64,000 bases of DNA, taken from assembly GCA_016648135.1 (NCBI GenBank), contig JADDOH010002276.1, positions 112,856-176,855 on the forward strand. The letters are read 5' to 3'. Below, piece by piece: positions 10,353-23,400 of this stretch. This DNA comes from Agrypnia vestita. Lineage: Eukaryota; Arthropoda; Insecta; Trichoptera; Phryganeidae. Both the position numbers and the translations under genes were made by a program. Below the pieces are notes generated by a model, which was not told the origin of the DNA, did not search any database, and saw only the letters and a program-made list of their open reading frames with translations. Numbering within the stretch: the first letter of the stretch is position 1; every line of letters starts with the position of its first letter.

Positions 10353-11302
10353 AAATCTGCAGAGAACATATGAGGGCTATCTACACTTTTTGTTCTACAA
10401 ATTATTTACAAAAAAAGAATTATTTTTCTACAGTTACCTCCCTTATCAGTGCACTTGGTCCAGCAGTCCATGAACTAGCATATTCTGGTTTCTGGAAGAT
10501 TATGAGTGGCCGTGAAAACCTAAGAACATTCTTAACTTGCATATTCCTTCGAAGAAGGTTTTTGGTTGGTCACGGAGCCAGTTATATTTAATTATTTATT
10601 AAGGAATCTTAAGAGTTTTAACCATCATAATGCTGGTACGTAGTGTCTGTTCCGCACAGGAACACGCAAAAGATGGTATGGCTCCACGTGCCCAAACTCG
10701 AAGAAACGCACCGAAAGTTTCAGATGGCAAAGTCGTATAAAACCAATCTAGAAACGCCGTTGTAGTAGAGGTTGCCTTAAAAAAGGCAAAGAAGATCCAA
10801 AGAAAGTCCAAGTAGTCAGCAGGGTCGTTGTAGGTAGAGAGAAATGAAAGACTGGTAAAAGTGGTCCGATAGGCTCTTAAAGCACCTTCAGGAGTACTGA
10901 ATTGATCGCCGTTATGAAACCGTTTACATATATATAAACCCCATATTGTGATAAAAGTCTTCAATGAATTTTAGCCCCTTTCACACCCTTAGCTTGAGTC
11001 GGGCGACGCTGCGAAAGGGAGTAATGAAAAATTTCTAAAAATCCAAAATTATACTATAATTATTAATTTTTTTTAAACTTTTTTTTGTTTGTTTGTTTTA
11101 TTTTGTTTATTTATTTGAAAATTTGATAGATCATTTTTATCATCGCCACGAGTCTGCCTGCAAAGTTTTAGCTCGATTGGATCACGGGAAAAGGGTTAAA
11201 AATCGATCCAAACTCTTTCGACAAACAAGCAAGCAGATGCTATGAGTTAAAAGAAAGGGAATAAAAATAAATAAATTTGTCTGAAATATTTTGCCAAAAT
11301 TC

Positions 11303-11308
11303 TTTATT
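11303..11308 (-). terminator. Polyadenylation signal AATAAA for SANBR
   Basis: The minus strand reads AATAAA 65 bases past the SANBR stop codon at 11373-11375. It is the first canonical signal downstream, which supports 11373-11497 as the true terminal coding exon. Confidence 0.7.
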
Positions 11309-11372
11309 ACTCATAAAAACACAATATATATTTACGATATAAAAGTTCAGTACAGTGCACAGTGTAAAATAA

Positions 11373-11497
11373 TTATTTAGAAGGCTTAGATCTGGGTCCC
11401 TTGGCCGAGTGTGTCTGCCTATGAGCTCGGGTCATGGATGAGGAAGTAGTCAGCAGAGATTCCCTCCATTCTGCTTCCAAGCGGACATAAACTCCAC
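11373..11497 (-). CDS. SANBR: SANBR exon 16, C-terminus (residues 851-891)
   Basis: Reads GGVYVRLEAEWRESLLTT, then RAHRQTHSAKGPRSKPSK and TAA. It matches the family ending GGIYSRLEAQ, with a basic tail. Too short to be obvious as an ORF, it is confirmed by the acceptor AAAAG, the phase and an AATAAA 65 nt downstream. Confidence 0.93.
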
Positions 11498-14400
11498 CTT
11501 TTGGAAAAAAAATTTTTATATATCAAGAAAAGCAACTACATGTTTGATAGTACAGTAAAACCTCGATATAACGGACTTTGAATATAACGGACTAAAACTC
11601 CGGTCAAATGTAAAAAAATTAAAAACTTCCTGTTAATATTATACTGTATTATACATGCTTAAATTCAAGTGTTGCCGCATGTAAACAATTTTGAGCGGCC
11701 GTGATAATCATGTCATACGTCTAGCACTAAAATTTGAGACATAATGCCGTCCTGCTCGTAGACTGCACCTAGCCAGAGCGATCCAAACTTCTTGAAATTT
11801 TTTTGCATAGTGGGGGAATGCGCAGAAGACAAAATTTGGGTCTCTTTGGTGGAATGGTACTTGCGTAAACTGCTCCCCACTACGCTGTAAAATTCCAAGA
11901 TGTTTGCCGGCTACTGTATATTAGGGATATAATAACGCATAGGTTTCTATGGGTGTTTGCCACGCTGGCCGGGGATTCACGTAACTCTGTAGCAGTTTGG
12001 CTTGTTTACTCGAAGTGAATGAATGCATTTAGTGTACTCCAGTAAATAAATTTAAATTTTCGCAACCTTACCCTTTAAATATGGACAAACGGAAAAGAAT
12101 CAATCTAATGATCAATCAAAAACTAGAAATTATACAAAAGTTGGAGTCTGGAATGTCTGCGTCTCGTATATGTGAACAATATGGCAAAAAACAGCAAACT
12201 TGAAAAGTGCAAACAAAATTTGATTCCTTTTTCAAAGCAGGATTACCGAAAGCAAGCGCGTCGATATCAAATAGCAACGTCACTTCACGACGAATGTCCG
12301 AAGACAATTAAACAGAATTTTGTTTGTGTTTTGTATTTTTTATTTATATCTATATACAGTGTACATATTTTTGAAAAAAGTTTTTTGATTTATTTTAAAC
12401 CTATTTTTATATAACAGACTTTCGGCTTTAACGGACACTCCGTCCCCCCAATTAGTCCGTTATATCGAGGTTTTACTGTAATTCGATAGTAATAATACTA
12501 ATAATTTCAACTGTTTTAAAAAATATAATTTACATTTAAAATTCATTTACAGTTGAACCTTGTTAATTTAAAATTCAATGGACCCAAAAAAACATTTCGA
12601 ATTATGCGGAACCCCACTAATTCAAAATTTGAGGAAACAAAAAATAAAGATGCTATTGCAAAATTCCCCAAAAATTGTAAAACCGTGAAAAAAACATTAA
12701 TTTCATGAAAAACGTATGTACTTTTGCATATTTCGAGAAATTATTTTGAAAACGCATTATTTATTATGCTAATGCAAGGATCGCAACATTTCTATTAAAG
12801 TACACAATATTGACATACATATTTGCTATCCTTTCTCGTGAAAAAATCAAATTATTTTTCCATTACATCACGTTTGGATGGCGGTAATCGAAAGTCTTTA
12901 CAGTTTATCTTTGAATTTGTGGAAGGCTTCTTCAATCTTTACTGGTTTTACGTTTTGATTCTGACTTTTTTCTGACATAGACCAATACCACAGTTATTAG
13001 AAATACAATGGTCCATAAATACATGAAGTAATGAGATAAGTCAGTAATAACTTCTAAGCACAGTTATTAGAAAAAGAATTTTACTTAAACAATTTTAAAC
13101 GCATCCTGGTGTGAGTAATTAGTGTAAACTAAAACTATCCTCACATATCAAGGCAGCCAACTGAAAAAAGCATGCATAGGATTCCCCGATTTTAGGTATC
13201 GCGAAAAGGACACCTCACAGTTTTCATAACTTGTTGGTCAAAATAAATCTACATGATTTATTTAAGCTTGGGTGTTTTTGTGACATAACAACTTCAGCAA
13301 TTGGGCCTACTGGCCTGTCGAAGTTTATGTGTGTAGAAGTGAAGGACGGTTTAAAAAAGAAAAGAAAAATAAAATAAATTCTTATCTCTCTGGATGCACC
13401 TTTGAATTGTGAATTGCGGATAAGAAAGAGATGTTTTATGTATTATAATATAATATTTATTTATGTGAAACTAACAATTCAATTAAAAAGCAGGTTGCTT
13501 AATAGTATCAAATAAGACAAGAACCATTTTACAAGTATCCACAGTTTTAAAAAATTACATGAATTGCTGCACAATAAGAAACAGAGAGAATAAAAAAAAA
13601 ATAGAAAGTATGTACAGAAAATTATTTTTCAAGAAAAGAATGTTAAGCAAATAAAAATGTTTGGTAAAACTTCACTGTGAAGTAATATTTTCGTAATGTG
13701 AAATGGTAATTCATTAAAATTGTGTGAAATGAAAGGTAATGTTCATGAGTTTATAAATGAATCTATAAATTAAGAGTTGTTTGACACATATTATACTACA
13801 ATTCTATTGAAGAAGAAAATTAAGTTCTAGATAGAAAAATTTAAATTTCATATACAAGTTTGGTGAGTAATAAATTACTTACCCATTGGTTGTTCCTGCC
13901 TGATGATCTGATTAGATATGGGACGGGACAGGAGAGCCCTCATCTGCCGTGCTGCTCTTTCCTCGTACTGTCTTTGATGATCCTGATTACTACGAGCCGA
14001 CAGGGTGGCAGCCCAGTGTCGGCCACCACCACCCGCTGCCCTCCTGCTTGTGTACATAGATATGTATACATAGTACATATAGACAGTATATGTATATATA
14101 TTAAAAAGAAAGAATCTTAAAATATCTGGTAATTTGACGATTCTGGGATTTAACTATGTATGTATACAAACCCGCTTTGTTCCCAAAATTATAAATAAAT
14201 ACATTTGGCAAATTACTCCTCATTATGTAAAACGCTTTTTAAACATTTCAAATCAGGACTAATCATCTAACAATATGAAAATAGTATTATCATATGACAT
14301 GAAAATAATTCAACTTTGGCTTGAGACTTGGAGAAGGACAGACATATTTGTTTATCCTAAAAGAATTAAATTCTCTTCTCATAAAGACTAAACTAAGTTA

Positions 14401-17400
14401 GATAAGTCATAAGATCATAGAAGCAACCAGGCAATGGGATCCGTCAGGTAAATAAGGTAAATCTATTGGGTATTATAAATATATATTTATAAATTAAATT
14501 AAAGAATAAAGACTTTTAGTTTAGGTGGGACAGCAATTATATTATGGTTGATAATATTTTAATGAAAGATTATTTTTATTATGCTTTAACAGGCCAGGAG
14601 GCCCAATTACATAAGCGAAATACATCACAAAACATCGAGGTGTAAGTAAATGACATAGATTAAATTGTGACTTCACTGGGAATCAAACCCGGAACCCTCG
14701 GTGTGAGAAGCCAGTGTCATATCCACTGCGCTACGAGGGCCGCCTTTTTACTTTGAAAATATTACATTTTTAATATGTGAGGAAATATGGATATTGTCAC
14801 GAGATTTGGCTTTGGGAGGCAAATGAAAATGTAGAAATTAAATTAATTTAGTTTAATTTATTACCAAAGAAATTCACAAACTAAATTGCCGACCCCGCGT
14901 TGCGTAATGCCTTTTATAGGTAAATTCCTCCGAAAGGTTTGTTCTAGAGGTAACAAGAGTCTGTAGAAAGTTCTAAGTTTTTCCAATGAAGCATTTTAGG
15001 GTGTGTGGAATGTCATAGAATTTTCGAGATAGAGAATGCGGTCATGCCTGACTGACTCTGCGTTGCTTGACGTTGCTTGGCTGTTATCAGCATTTAGTAG
15101 GTAGACAGTCTCGCTACAATATTAAATACTGGTGTTCTAACTAGTTACACATGGTACAGTTATTTAAGATTTATATTAGATCGTATTGATGATTGGTAAC
15201 TTAGATATAACTGTTGTCTAGTACCGATACCGATAGTTTATGCTATCGAACTATTCATCATTCCAGACTAAAGACTTTTCTCATAAAAGACGGATTAAAG
15301 TAATTCCCACCTCCTGGTCAACACCTTCTGCCGTCCTCTACGAGCGTTGCAGCGGGAGGCCGCGGGCCTCTGGGGGCTGCTCTCCTCACTGTGGCTGGAC
15401 TCTCCGCTGCTGCTGCTGGAGGAGCTGCTGGACGAAGAGGTGTCTGAAGATGAGGACGTCGTGGACGAGGAATCCTCCGCATAATCGGTCTTGGTTCTTT
15501 GGACCTTCCCCTCTCCAGAAGTGGCAATCTACAGATATTAATTGTTTCCAATTTTGATTATATTAATGGATAACCAGAAACCAGAAGTGGTTAAATACTA
15601 ACTGAAATGTGTGAATATTAAATTAAACTAATTCTCAAAATAATGTACAAATCATTTTTCAAATTACACAGATTTGGACATAGTGAAACACCGTTAATTT
15701 GAAATTTGCTATAATTTGAAATTTTTAAAACCCACAAGCCCCAAAATATTAATTTCATAGTAGATTAAACCCGATAATTCGAGAACCCCGGTAATTCGTG
15801 ATTCGAAATAATTTTTAGCCTGCTGAGCCATAAATCAACACATTATATTTCAAAAAATTTGAATTTTTTTTGAAATTTGACAAAATTGAAAAAAATATTA
15901 GGATTTTTTTCGCAAGTGAGAACAACAAATACATGTGTAATTATTTGGTACTTTAGTAATATAAATGTCGCGATCTTTGTATTAGCAAAATAGATACTGC
16001 TTTTTCAAAATGATTTCTTGAAATATGCAAATATATAGACATTTTTCACAAAATTGCATTGCAATATTTTTTTTTTTGTAACTTCAGTTTCGAATTAAGG
16101 AGGTTCCGCATAATACAAAATGTGTTTTTTGGGTCCCCTGAATTTCGAATCAACAAGGTTCTACTGTACATAAGAAAAGTAGTAATGGTAACAAAATTGT
16201 ATACATAATTCGAAACTTTCACTAGAAAACAACGAAGATAGGTCATAAGTTATATTTATTTACTTTCCTTCCTATTACATTTGCAGGGTGTGACAGAGCT
16301 AGTCCACATTACTTTACAGGTAGATAGATTCCTGCCTAAATTATGAGTCAAAAATATTCAAGCAATAATATCCTACTTAATACCTATAATTGTGGAGATA
16401 AGCTGATTTAATGTTTGCACTATTTTTTCAATATTTCTATATTATCTTTTGTTAAATATATACGGAACAATCAGTTTAGAACCATTTTATTCCATATCAA
16501 CGTTGAACATATATATGACGCAAGTGTTGATGGCGTCAGAAAGAGAGGGGGGCTGCGGAAGACAGGAGCATGACCAGATTAACCAGATACTGTAAGATGG
16601 TCCTATCAGTAGCCTCTACAAAGGTTTTTGGGTACCTCGACAATTGATTTTCGTGTTTTCCACCAATTAAAAAACTCATTTTAATAAAAATCTGTGCTTA
16701 TCGCTTGACTATTCCTACTACAATAAAACCCCGTTAATTCGAACCCCGATAATTCGAAATTCGCCATAATACTTTTAAGTCCCAAATTATGAATTTCATA
16801 GTAAATTAACCCCGATAATTCGAAAACCCCGGTAATTCGTAATTCGAAATATTTTTTAGTCCCTTGCGCCACAAATCAATAGATTTTAGTTCGCGTATTT
16901 CGATTTTTTTTTGAAATTTGACGAAATTGAAAAAATATTTCGAGTTTTTTCGCAAGTGAGAACAACAAATATGTCAATATCGGGTACTTTGAAATGTCGC
17001 GATCTTTTTATTAGCATAATAAACATTGCGTTTTCGAAATGATTTCTTGAAATATGAAAAACAAACATTTTTCACAAAATTAATGGCTTATTCGTGAGTT
17101 TTACGATTCTTGGCGTATTTCGTAATCAATTCACGGCACCTTATGGAATGCCCCTTTTCTATACATATTGTGTCGCGATCCTTAAAATTGGGGAATCCTA
17201 TGTATGCTTTCTTCAGTTGGCTGCTTTGATATGCGCAGATAGTTTAGTTTGCGGTAGGGATGGGTCGTCGACGTATTTACCGTCGACGAAACGAGACCGT
17301 CCACGTCCATCCATCGACGAGACGATCAACTAGTTGAATTCGTCAACTAGTTGACGACGTCGCGGACGTTCTATCTAAACATCGGGACGATGGTCAACTG

Positions 17401-20400
17401 TCTACGGTTCGACGCGACGCTTCTCGACGGCTCAACCGTTGGCTATTTTTATGACGTTAATTTTTAAAATTTAAAGAAGTTCGAAGGAATAGTTTTGGGG
17501 AAAGTAAAACCGCTACTTGTGCTTATAAGTAAAAAGAAATATTTTATTATTTATTTGTTTACATATTGTTTTATATACTTCTTTCTATATATAATAAAGA
17601 AAGAAGTAGGCATACACAGCAATGTCAGGTGTAAGCAGTAAAATATTAGTTCAATAAAAAATAAAATAATTAAACAGAATTGTTTTTTTTTTATACAGCG
17701 CAAAATTGGGAATTCAAGTCGACAACGAGAGACGAGAGAGAAATATACGCAGACGTTTTGTCTTGCTCTCGCTCGTTGCTTTGCACGAAGTTGAATCCCG
17801 AATCGTCCACCGTTCACGGCGTCCGCCGTCCACCGTCTACGAATTCAACTAGTCCATGCGATAAACGTAAACCGTTGACGCGTCGACGCAACGTCAACGG
17901 TTGATTTCAACTAGTCCGTCCATTCAACGCCCATCCCTAGTTTGCGGCATTTGCGCTAATCTTCATACCTATATTCTGTGCTTCATACCTAAACGTGTTT
18001 CAAATTGTTTTTCATGTTTTTAAATTTGTCTTTAGTTCGATTTTTTTTCTAATCACTGTGTTTGTGTTATTAAAATGTTTAATTTTCTTTGTAAGATGTT
18101 ATTAGTGACTTATCTTATTATTTCACGCATTTATTGACAATAGTATTTCTAGTAACCGTGCATTGTTGGTTTGAGCCGGAAAAAAGGTGGAATCAAAAGT
18201 TATTGTGAGGACAGCAAACATGTCAAAATGCCGCGATGCATTAACATAATAAATGTTGCGTTTTCAGAGTGATTTCTTTAAATATAAACATAAATTTAAC
18301 GAAATTAACGGTTTTTCAAGAGTTTAACGATTTTTGGCGAATTTCACAATCGCACCGCGATTTTTTTTGTACCTAAAATTTCGAATTAACGGGGGCCTCT
18401 ATAATTCGAAATTTATTTTTTGGTCCCTTGAATTTCGAATTAACGAGGTTATAATGTATTACTAAAAATCAAACAACCAGCCCTTTTCAGTCAAACATTT
18501 GGTTTGAACTTTCGAAGTATACCTACTTATGAAGATATCATTTTAGTATAGTTTACATTATTGTTCAATATATTTTGTTATAGTTTTTAAATAAAATTGA
18601 TTAACGAAAGTAGATTTCTTCCAATAAAGTCCCTGTTCCTCTTTAAACAATATTACAATTTTCTTCGCTCTTTTCCAATCTCATTTATATTGCAATATTT
18701 CAGTTTTTATTTACTTCATCTACTACATCATATTTACAGTCGCCCATTCATACCCTCATTTCGAAGACCCAAAACAATTTAAGCGAACTTGCTTGCGAAG
18801 ATGTATAAATGTAGATGAAGCGAGAGTTGTGTGTCAGGACAGAAGATTGTGGCGCTCCATCCTCTCTGTTTATCTCCACTGTAAGTTAGTTAGTTAGAGT
18901 AAAACCTGCTGTAGAATTTATAGTTCTAATGCAGATAAACTTAGTATTAAAAATATTTTATATTGTTTTACCTTTCTTGAGATTTTAGCATCTGCGATTT
19001 TGTTAAAGTCTGCGCTGGATGCATCTCCAACAGCTTGGGCCACACAAATCGAGGATGATGTTGAAGGTTCACCAGCAGCGCTCGGAGCTTGCTGTTTGCT
19101 CACTGCAAAACACGCATACTTTGACTTGCAGGAGGCAATAAAAGTTTTGTGATATGACATTCGTCCCATTTCAAAGCTGTAAACAATGCTTCCGGTTTCT
19201 TTGAAAACAGTTTTTTTGGTTTGCCGATGTTATAAGCAGTATTCTATTTCATCTATGATTATTATATTGGAATAGATGGGGCTGGATAGTTTCGGCCGTG
19301 GTGCCATTGTTTTCAGCGATCAAGACTGCTCTACAAGAGCACAACGAAGGAGAAATATAATGCAGTAATATCAAATTTTGCACATTTGGTAAAATCATAG
19401 TCTTTTTTATAGGTATGTGTTTATCAGCCTATGTATGTATGTTTGTTCTTTTGTGGTGTTCTAGAGACCAAAAGCGTGGGCCGAATTAATGATTCTTATG
19501 TCAATTGATTTGTCTTAATCTTGCGAGTGCCACTAAAGACATGACTGTAATCAAAATTTAATATAGCGACAACCAGTGGCCATATTGTGAAAAAGAAAAA
19601 AGAAAAGTCGACAAACTATGTTAAGTCATTGAATAGGTATTTTAAAATCATCTTTAGGTTTCTCCTATCATTTTTCATCTCGAATGGCCATTTAGGATCT
19701 ATAATGATTTAAAATTGGTTAGCAACCATTCTCATTTAAATTTTCAATACTTATAATAAAGTTGTGATAAAATTCTAATATAATCGCATAATAGTCCCAA
19801 ATTCAGAGTCAATACATAGATGATTTAAAGGGTAAGGTACGCCTTAAAGGTGTAATTTTCAGTACAAAATAACATTTTATCAAATTATCTAAGTATTAAC
19901 TCTGATTCGGGCCTTATTAATGTGAAAAATAATTATCATAATACAATTCAATATAATTTTTAAAATCGAATGACAAACACAGAATTTTACTGCTTTCAAA
20001 GGTATTTTTAACGACCGTTACCTAAAGCGTTATTTAGTTAATACAGTGAGAAATAACCTAATTAGAAATAAATAAATAATAAAAAAAAATACCGTCTTAA
20101 CATCCAAATTAAAAAGTGTAAAACAAAAAAAGTTAAATAGAAAAATAAAAAATAAAAAATTGCGGAAAAAAAAAAGACTGCGTAAAAAGTGAATTTTAAA
20201 TAAAAAACAATATTCTGTTTAGTAATATTGAATAACTCTATTCACCATTGAAATAGTTTCATGATCGATACACACATAAAACAAACAATAAATTCTAATG
20301 CAGAACACAGCGACTTTAGTAATACATGATTGATATAGAGTTTGACTTACTATTTGGTTTACTAGTAACATTTCCAGAGTAGAGTTTTCCCAGCAAACCA

Positions 20401-23400
20401 AGAGATCGTCGAGGGGGAGCTAGTTTCAATCCGTGCCACCAGAATACCTCTGATCCACATAACTTTACTTTGGTGTCTTCATTTTCTGATGAAATAAATG
20501 AACTTGTTACGATGACAGCTTGCTATTGATGTAATCGTGACTAATAATATAAAATTAAGAAAAAATTGCAATAATAAAATAATAAATTTATTCAAAAACA
20601 TAAACATTAATAATTTTATTTTATATAATGCATGAGGCTTAAGGTTTTTTTTTATAGAACGGAAGAGTACTATTTTTATGAATGAAGATAATAAATTTAT
20701 ACAAACCTTTGGTAAGGAGTCTTATTAATTGTTCCGGAAATACCATCTCAGGAGGATCAATTGCTATGACACTTTTGAATTCAGCGTATATAGCCAGCAC
20801 TGCTACGTCGTGGTCAGTTGACTGTTTCGGCGTATGATCTCTGAACTGACAACCTTGCTGAAAACAATTAATAATTGAGTTTATGAAACAATTTAAATTA
20901 AACAAATACAGTAGAACCTCGCTAATTCGAAATTCAAGGGATCTAAAAAAAAACATTTAGAATTGTGCAGAACCCGCCTAATTCGATATTCAAGACACCA
21001 AAAAAAATCGCAACGCCATTGCGAAATTTGACAAAAATCGTAAGACTCCTAAAAAGGCCATTATAATTAATTAAAAATGTCTGTATTTTTGCATATTTCA
21101 AGAAAACATTTCAATATTTATTATGATAATACAAAGATCGCAATATTTATATTACTTAAAATATTGAAATATTATTTCCATTTCGTCGCGGTGGGATAGC
21201 CGTAATCAAAAATGTTTAGAGTCGTCTTTGAATTTATGGTAGGCTTCTTTAATTTTCCCTCGATTTAAACTTTTGATTCCGCCTTTTTTCTGACCCAGAT
21301 CAACACATGGCACGGTTATTAGAAATACAATGGTCTACAATAAGTCAGTAATAACTTCTTATTAAAAAAAAATAATCATTTTAACAACGCCAACATATAC
21401 CAAAAGAGGAATTTAAAAAAGTGAAAAACAATTTTCAACGCATTCAGTACGAGGAATAAATGCAAACACGGCACAAACTAAAACTATCCGCGTATTTCAA
21501 AGCATGCATAGGATTCCCCAATTTGAGAGATTGCGACATAATATGTACAAATAAAGTGGATTCCACAAGGTACTGCGATTACGTAAAAGACGCTCCACAA
21601 GAGTTACAACAAGGTAAAAGAGATAATAAATCTTAAGTTAATTACCATTGAATGGTTGAGGGTTTGGAATCTATATGCACGCTGGCTGCAACAAGGGTAG
21701 CGCCCTATTGGGAGACACGTGGACTTGGTGGGGTCGGGAGAGAAGAACTGCGGCATGTCAGCGTGATAGCAGCACCACTCCATCTGGAAATATTTCCTCC
21801 AATTTTCATGACTAGAATTATTTTCTGACATAAGTGCGCATTTCATTTCTGTCACATTTCAAATAAATTTTGAGTTATGTGAACTAAAATGTATTCATTT
21901 ATGGCGCAGGGAGCTACAAATTATTTTGAATTACGAATTATTGGGGTTTACGAATTATTATGGTTAATATACTATGAAATTAACATTTTGGGATTTGTGG
22001 GTTTTAAAAATTTTCAATTATGGCGAATTTTGAATTAACAGTGTGTGGTAACCCTGACCTAACCGTGTATAAGGTGGTTGAGCCTTGGCTCTCCGAACCG
22101 AAGCTACCAACTAATTTTTTTTTTAAATCTAACCGAAATTAATAAACCATCTAATATAAGTTCTAATTCAGATATGCAACCTAAAATACTCTTACTGATC
22201 TCGATCGTACTGTTCCGAAATACACATTATAAAATAGATAATAACCTATAAGTATCTCTACGTAGATAAAAGGTTAGAATTATCCGTTTTGAATGAACTG
22301 AAAGGATTATTTTGTAAGAACGCGATGCGGTCGTAATGTTTCTTATCGATGTTTAATTAATATCAAAATCCTATTAAGTTATCGCAAGTTTCATTCTAAA
22401 TGCAAATACTACCTAATGGCTTTTATCCTAGTTTACCAGGATATCTCTCTATACTAGATTATCTATTAAATGGCTCATGATGTCGTTTTTTTCCTAATTT
22501 ATAAATAAATAAATCACTATACTCTCACTCAATTACTATAGAAACGTCGAAGTTATTGGCTCGTGATATCGTCTTTAGTCTATAACTCCCCCTCTATTGT
22601 GACGCACGTGGCAACCCTAATATTTCAGAAAACGTGTTGGAAATTCTATATTTACACATACAAAGATAATAATATACTTATAATTTTAACTCGGACTTGA
22701 CTACAATACATATAAAATTTATTGTTTAGAGTTTCCATTTACTGGAATAACTAACCATAACAGAAACGTAAAATATCTGAAAGGAAAAGCACATTTACAT
22801 ATCATTTTGTTTTTAAATTTGCTTACTTTTGTTGGCTGCTTCTATATACAATTTATAGTTTGGAGAAAAACACATAATCAGATTGTTTCAGTGATTCGCC
22901 TCTGGATTGGTTATCTTGGTAGAAACTGTATTTATCTGCAAACCGAGAGTCTAATAATTTGAAAATAGGTCTACTTCCGAGTATGTGGTGTCTGTCGCTA
23001 ACAGTACTTCACTTTTCTCGTTAGGAATTTATTTAACAAGTTAAAAAAATGAATCTATGGAAAGGAGGATTATGTCCGTGGGTAATGACATATCCTCGGT
23101 TTCCGCGCTAAAGGGGCCCCATCGTCCCGCCCCTTTAATGGCCATGAAAAACTTCCTTCTATACATTTTCTCTGGCGTTTCCTTTACCTTGATAAACAAC
23201 CCGAAGCTAAATCTTGATATAGCCACGTAGTATGTTCCATTGCCTCGACAAATCGTCAGCATTCCGAAGAAAATGTAAATCCAAGGTATACCAAAACTTT
23301 AGGGATCACTTGCGTCTAAAGATTAAGTTGGAAGATATTAATAGTGGCACCTAATTCTTTTTAGGGGTCCTTGCGTCTAAAAGAATGTTGGTTATTAGTT

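Larger units (their letters stand above)
9000..11300. other. Intergenic region between SANBR and TBC1D22
   Basis: Upstream of TBC1D22 and downstream of SANBR. It is occupied mainly by the 1.03-kb inverted-repeat element (9320-10352). The TBC1D22 promoter should lie just above 8988, but I see no clear TATA box. A minus-strand open frame at 10599-10964 has no recognisable domain and is not called. Confidence 0.5.

Noticed and set aside
10599..10964. 121-codon minus-strand frame between SANBR and TBC1D22
   Set aside because: No domain, aromatic-rich composition unlike a known family, no splice or promoter support.
14679..14743. Possible tRNA gene
   Set aside because: A and B boxes are present, but the acceptor and anticodon arms do not pair properly and similar heads recur, so it is a SINE.
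15318..15557. Arg/Pro-rich frames on both strands around 15240-15557
   Set aside because: They are shadows of SANBR exon 14, whose serine-rich frame has matching splice phases.
23041..23262. 73-codon minus-strand frame in SANBR intron 9
   Set aside because: No domain match, and no exon is needed at this position because exons 9 and 10 join in phase 0.
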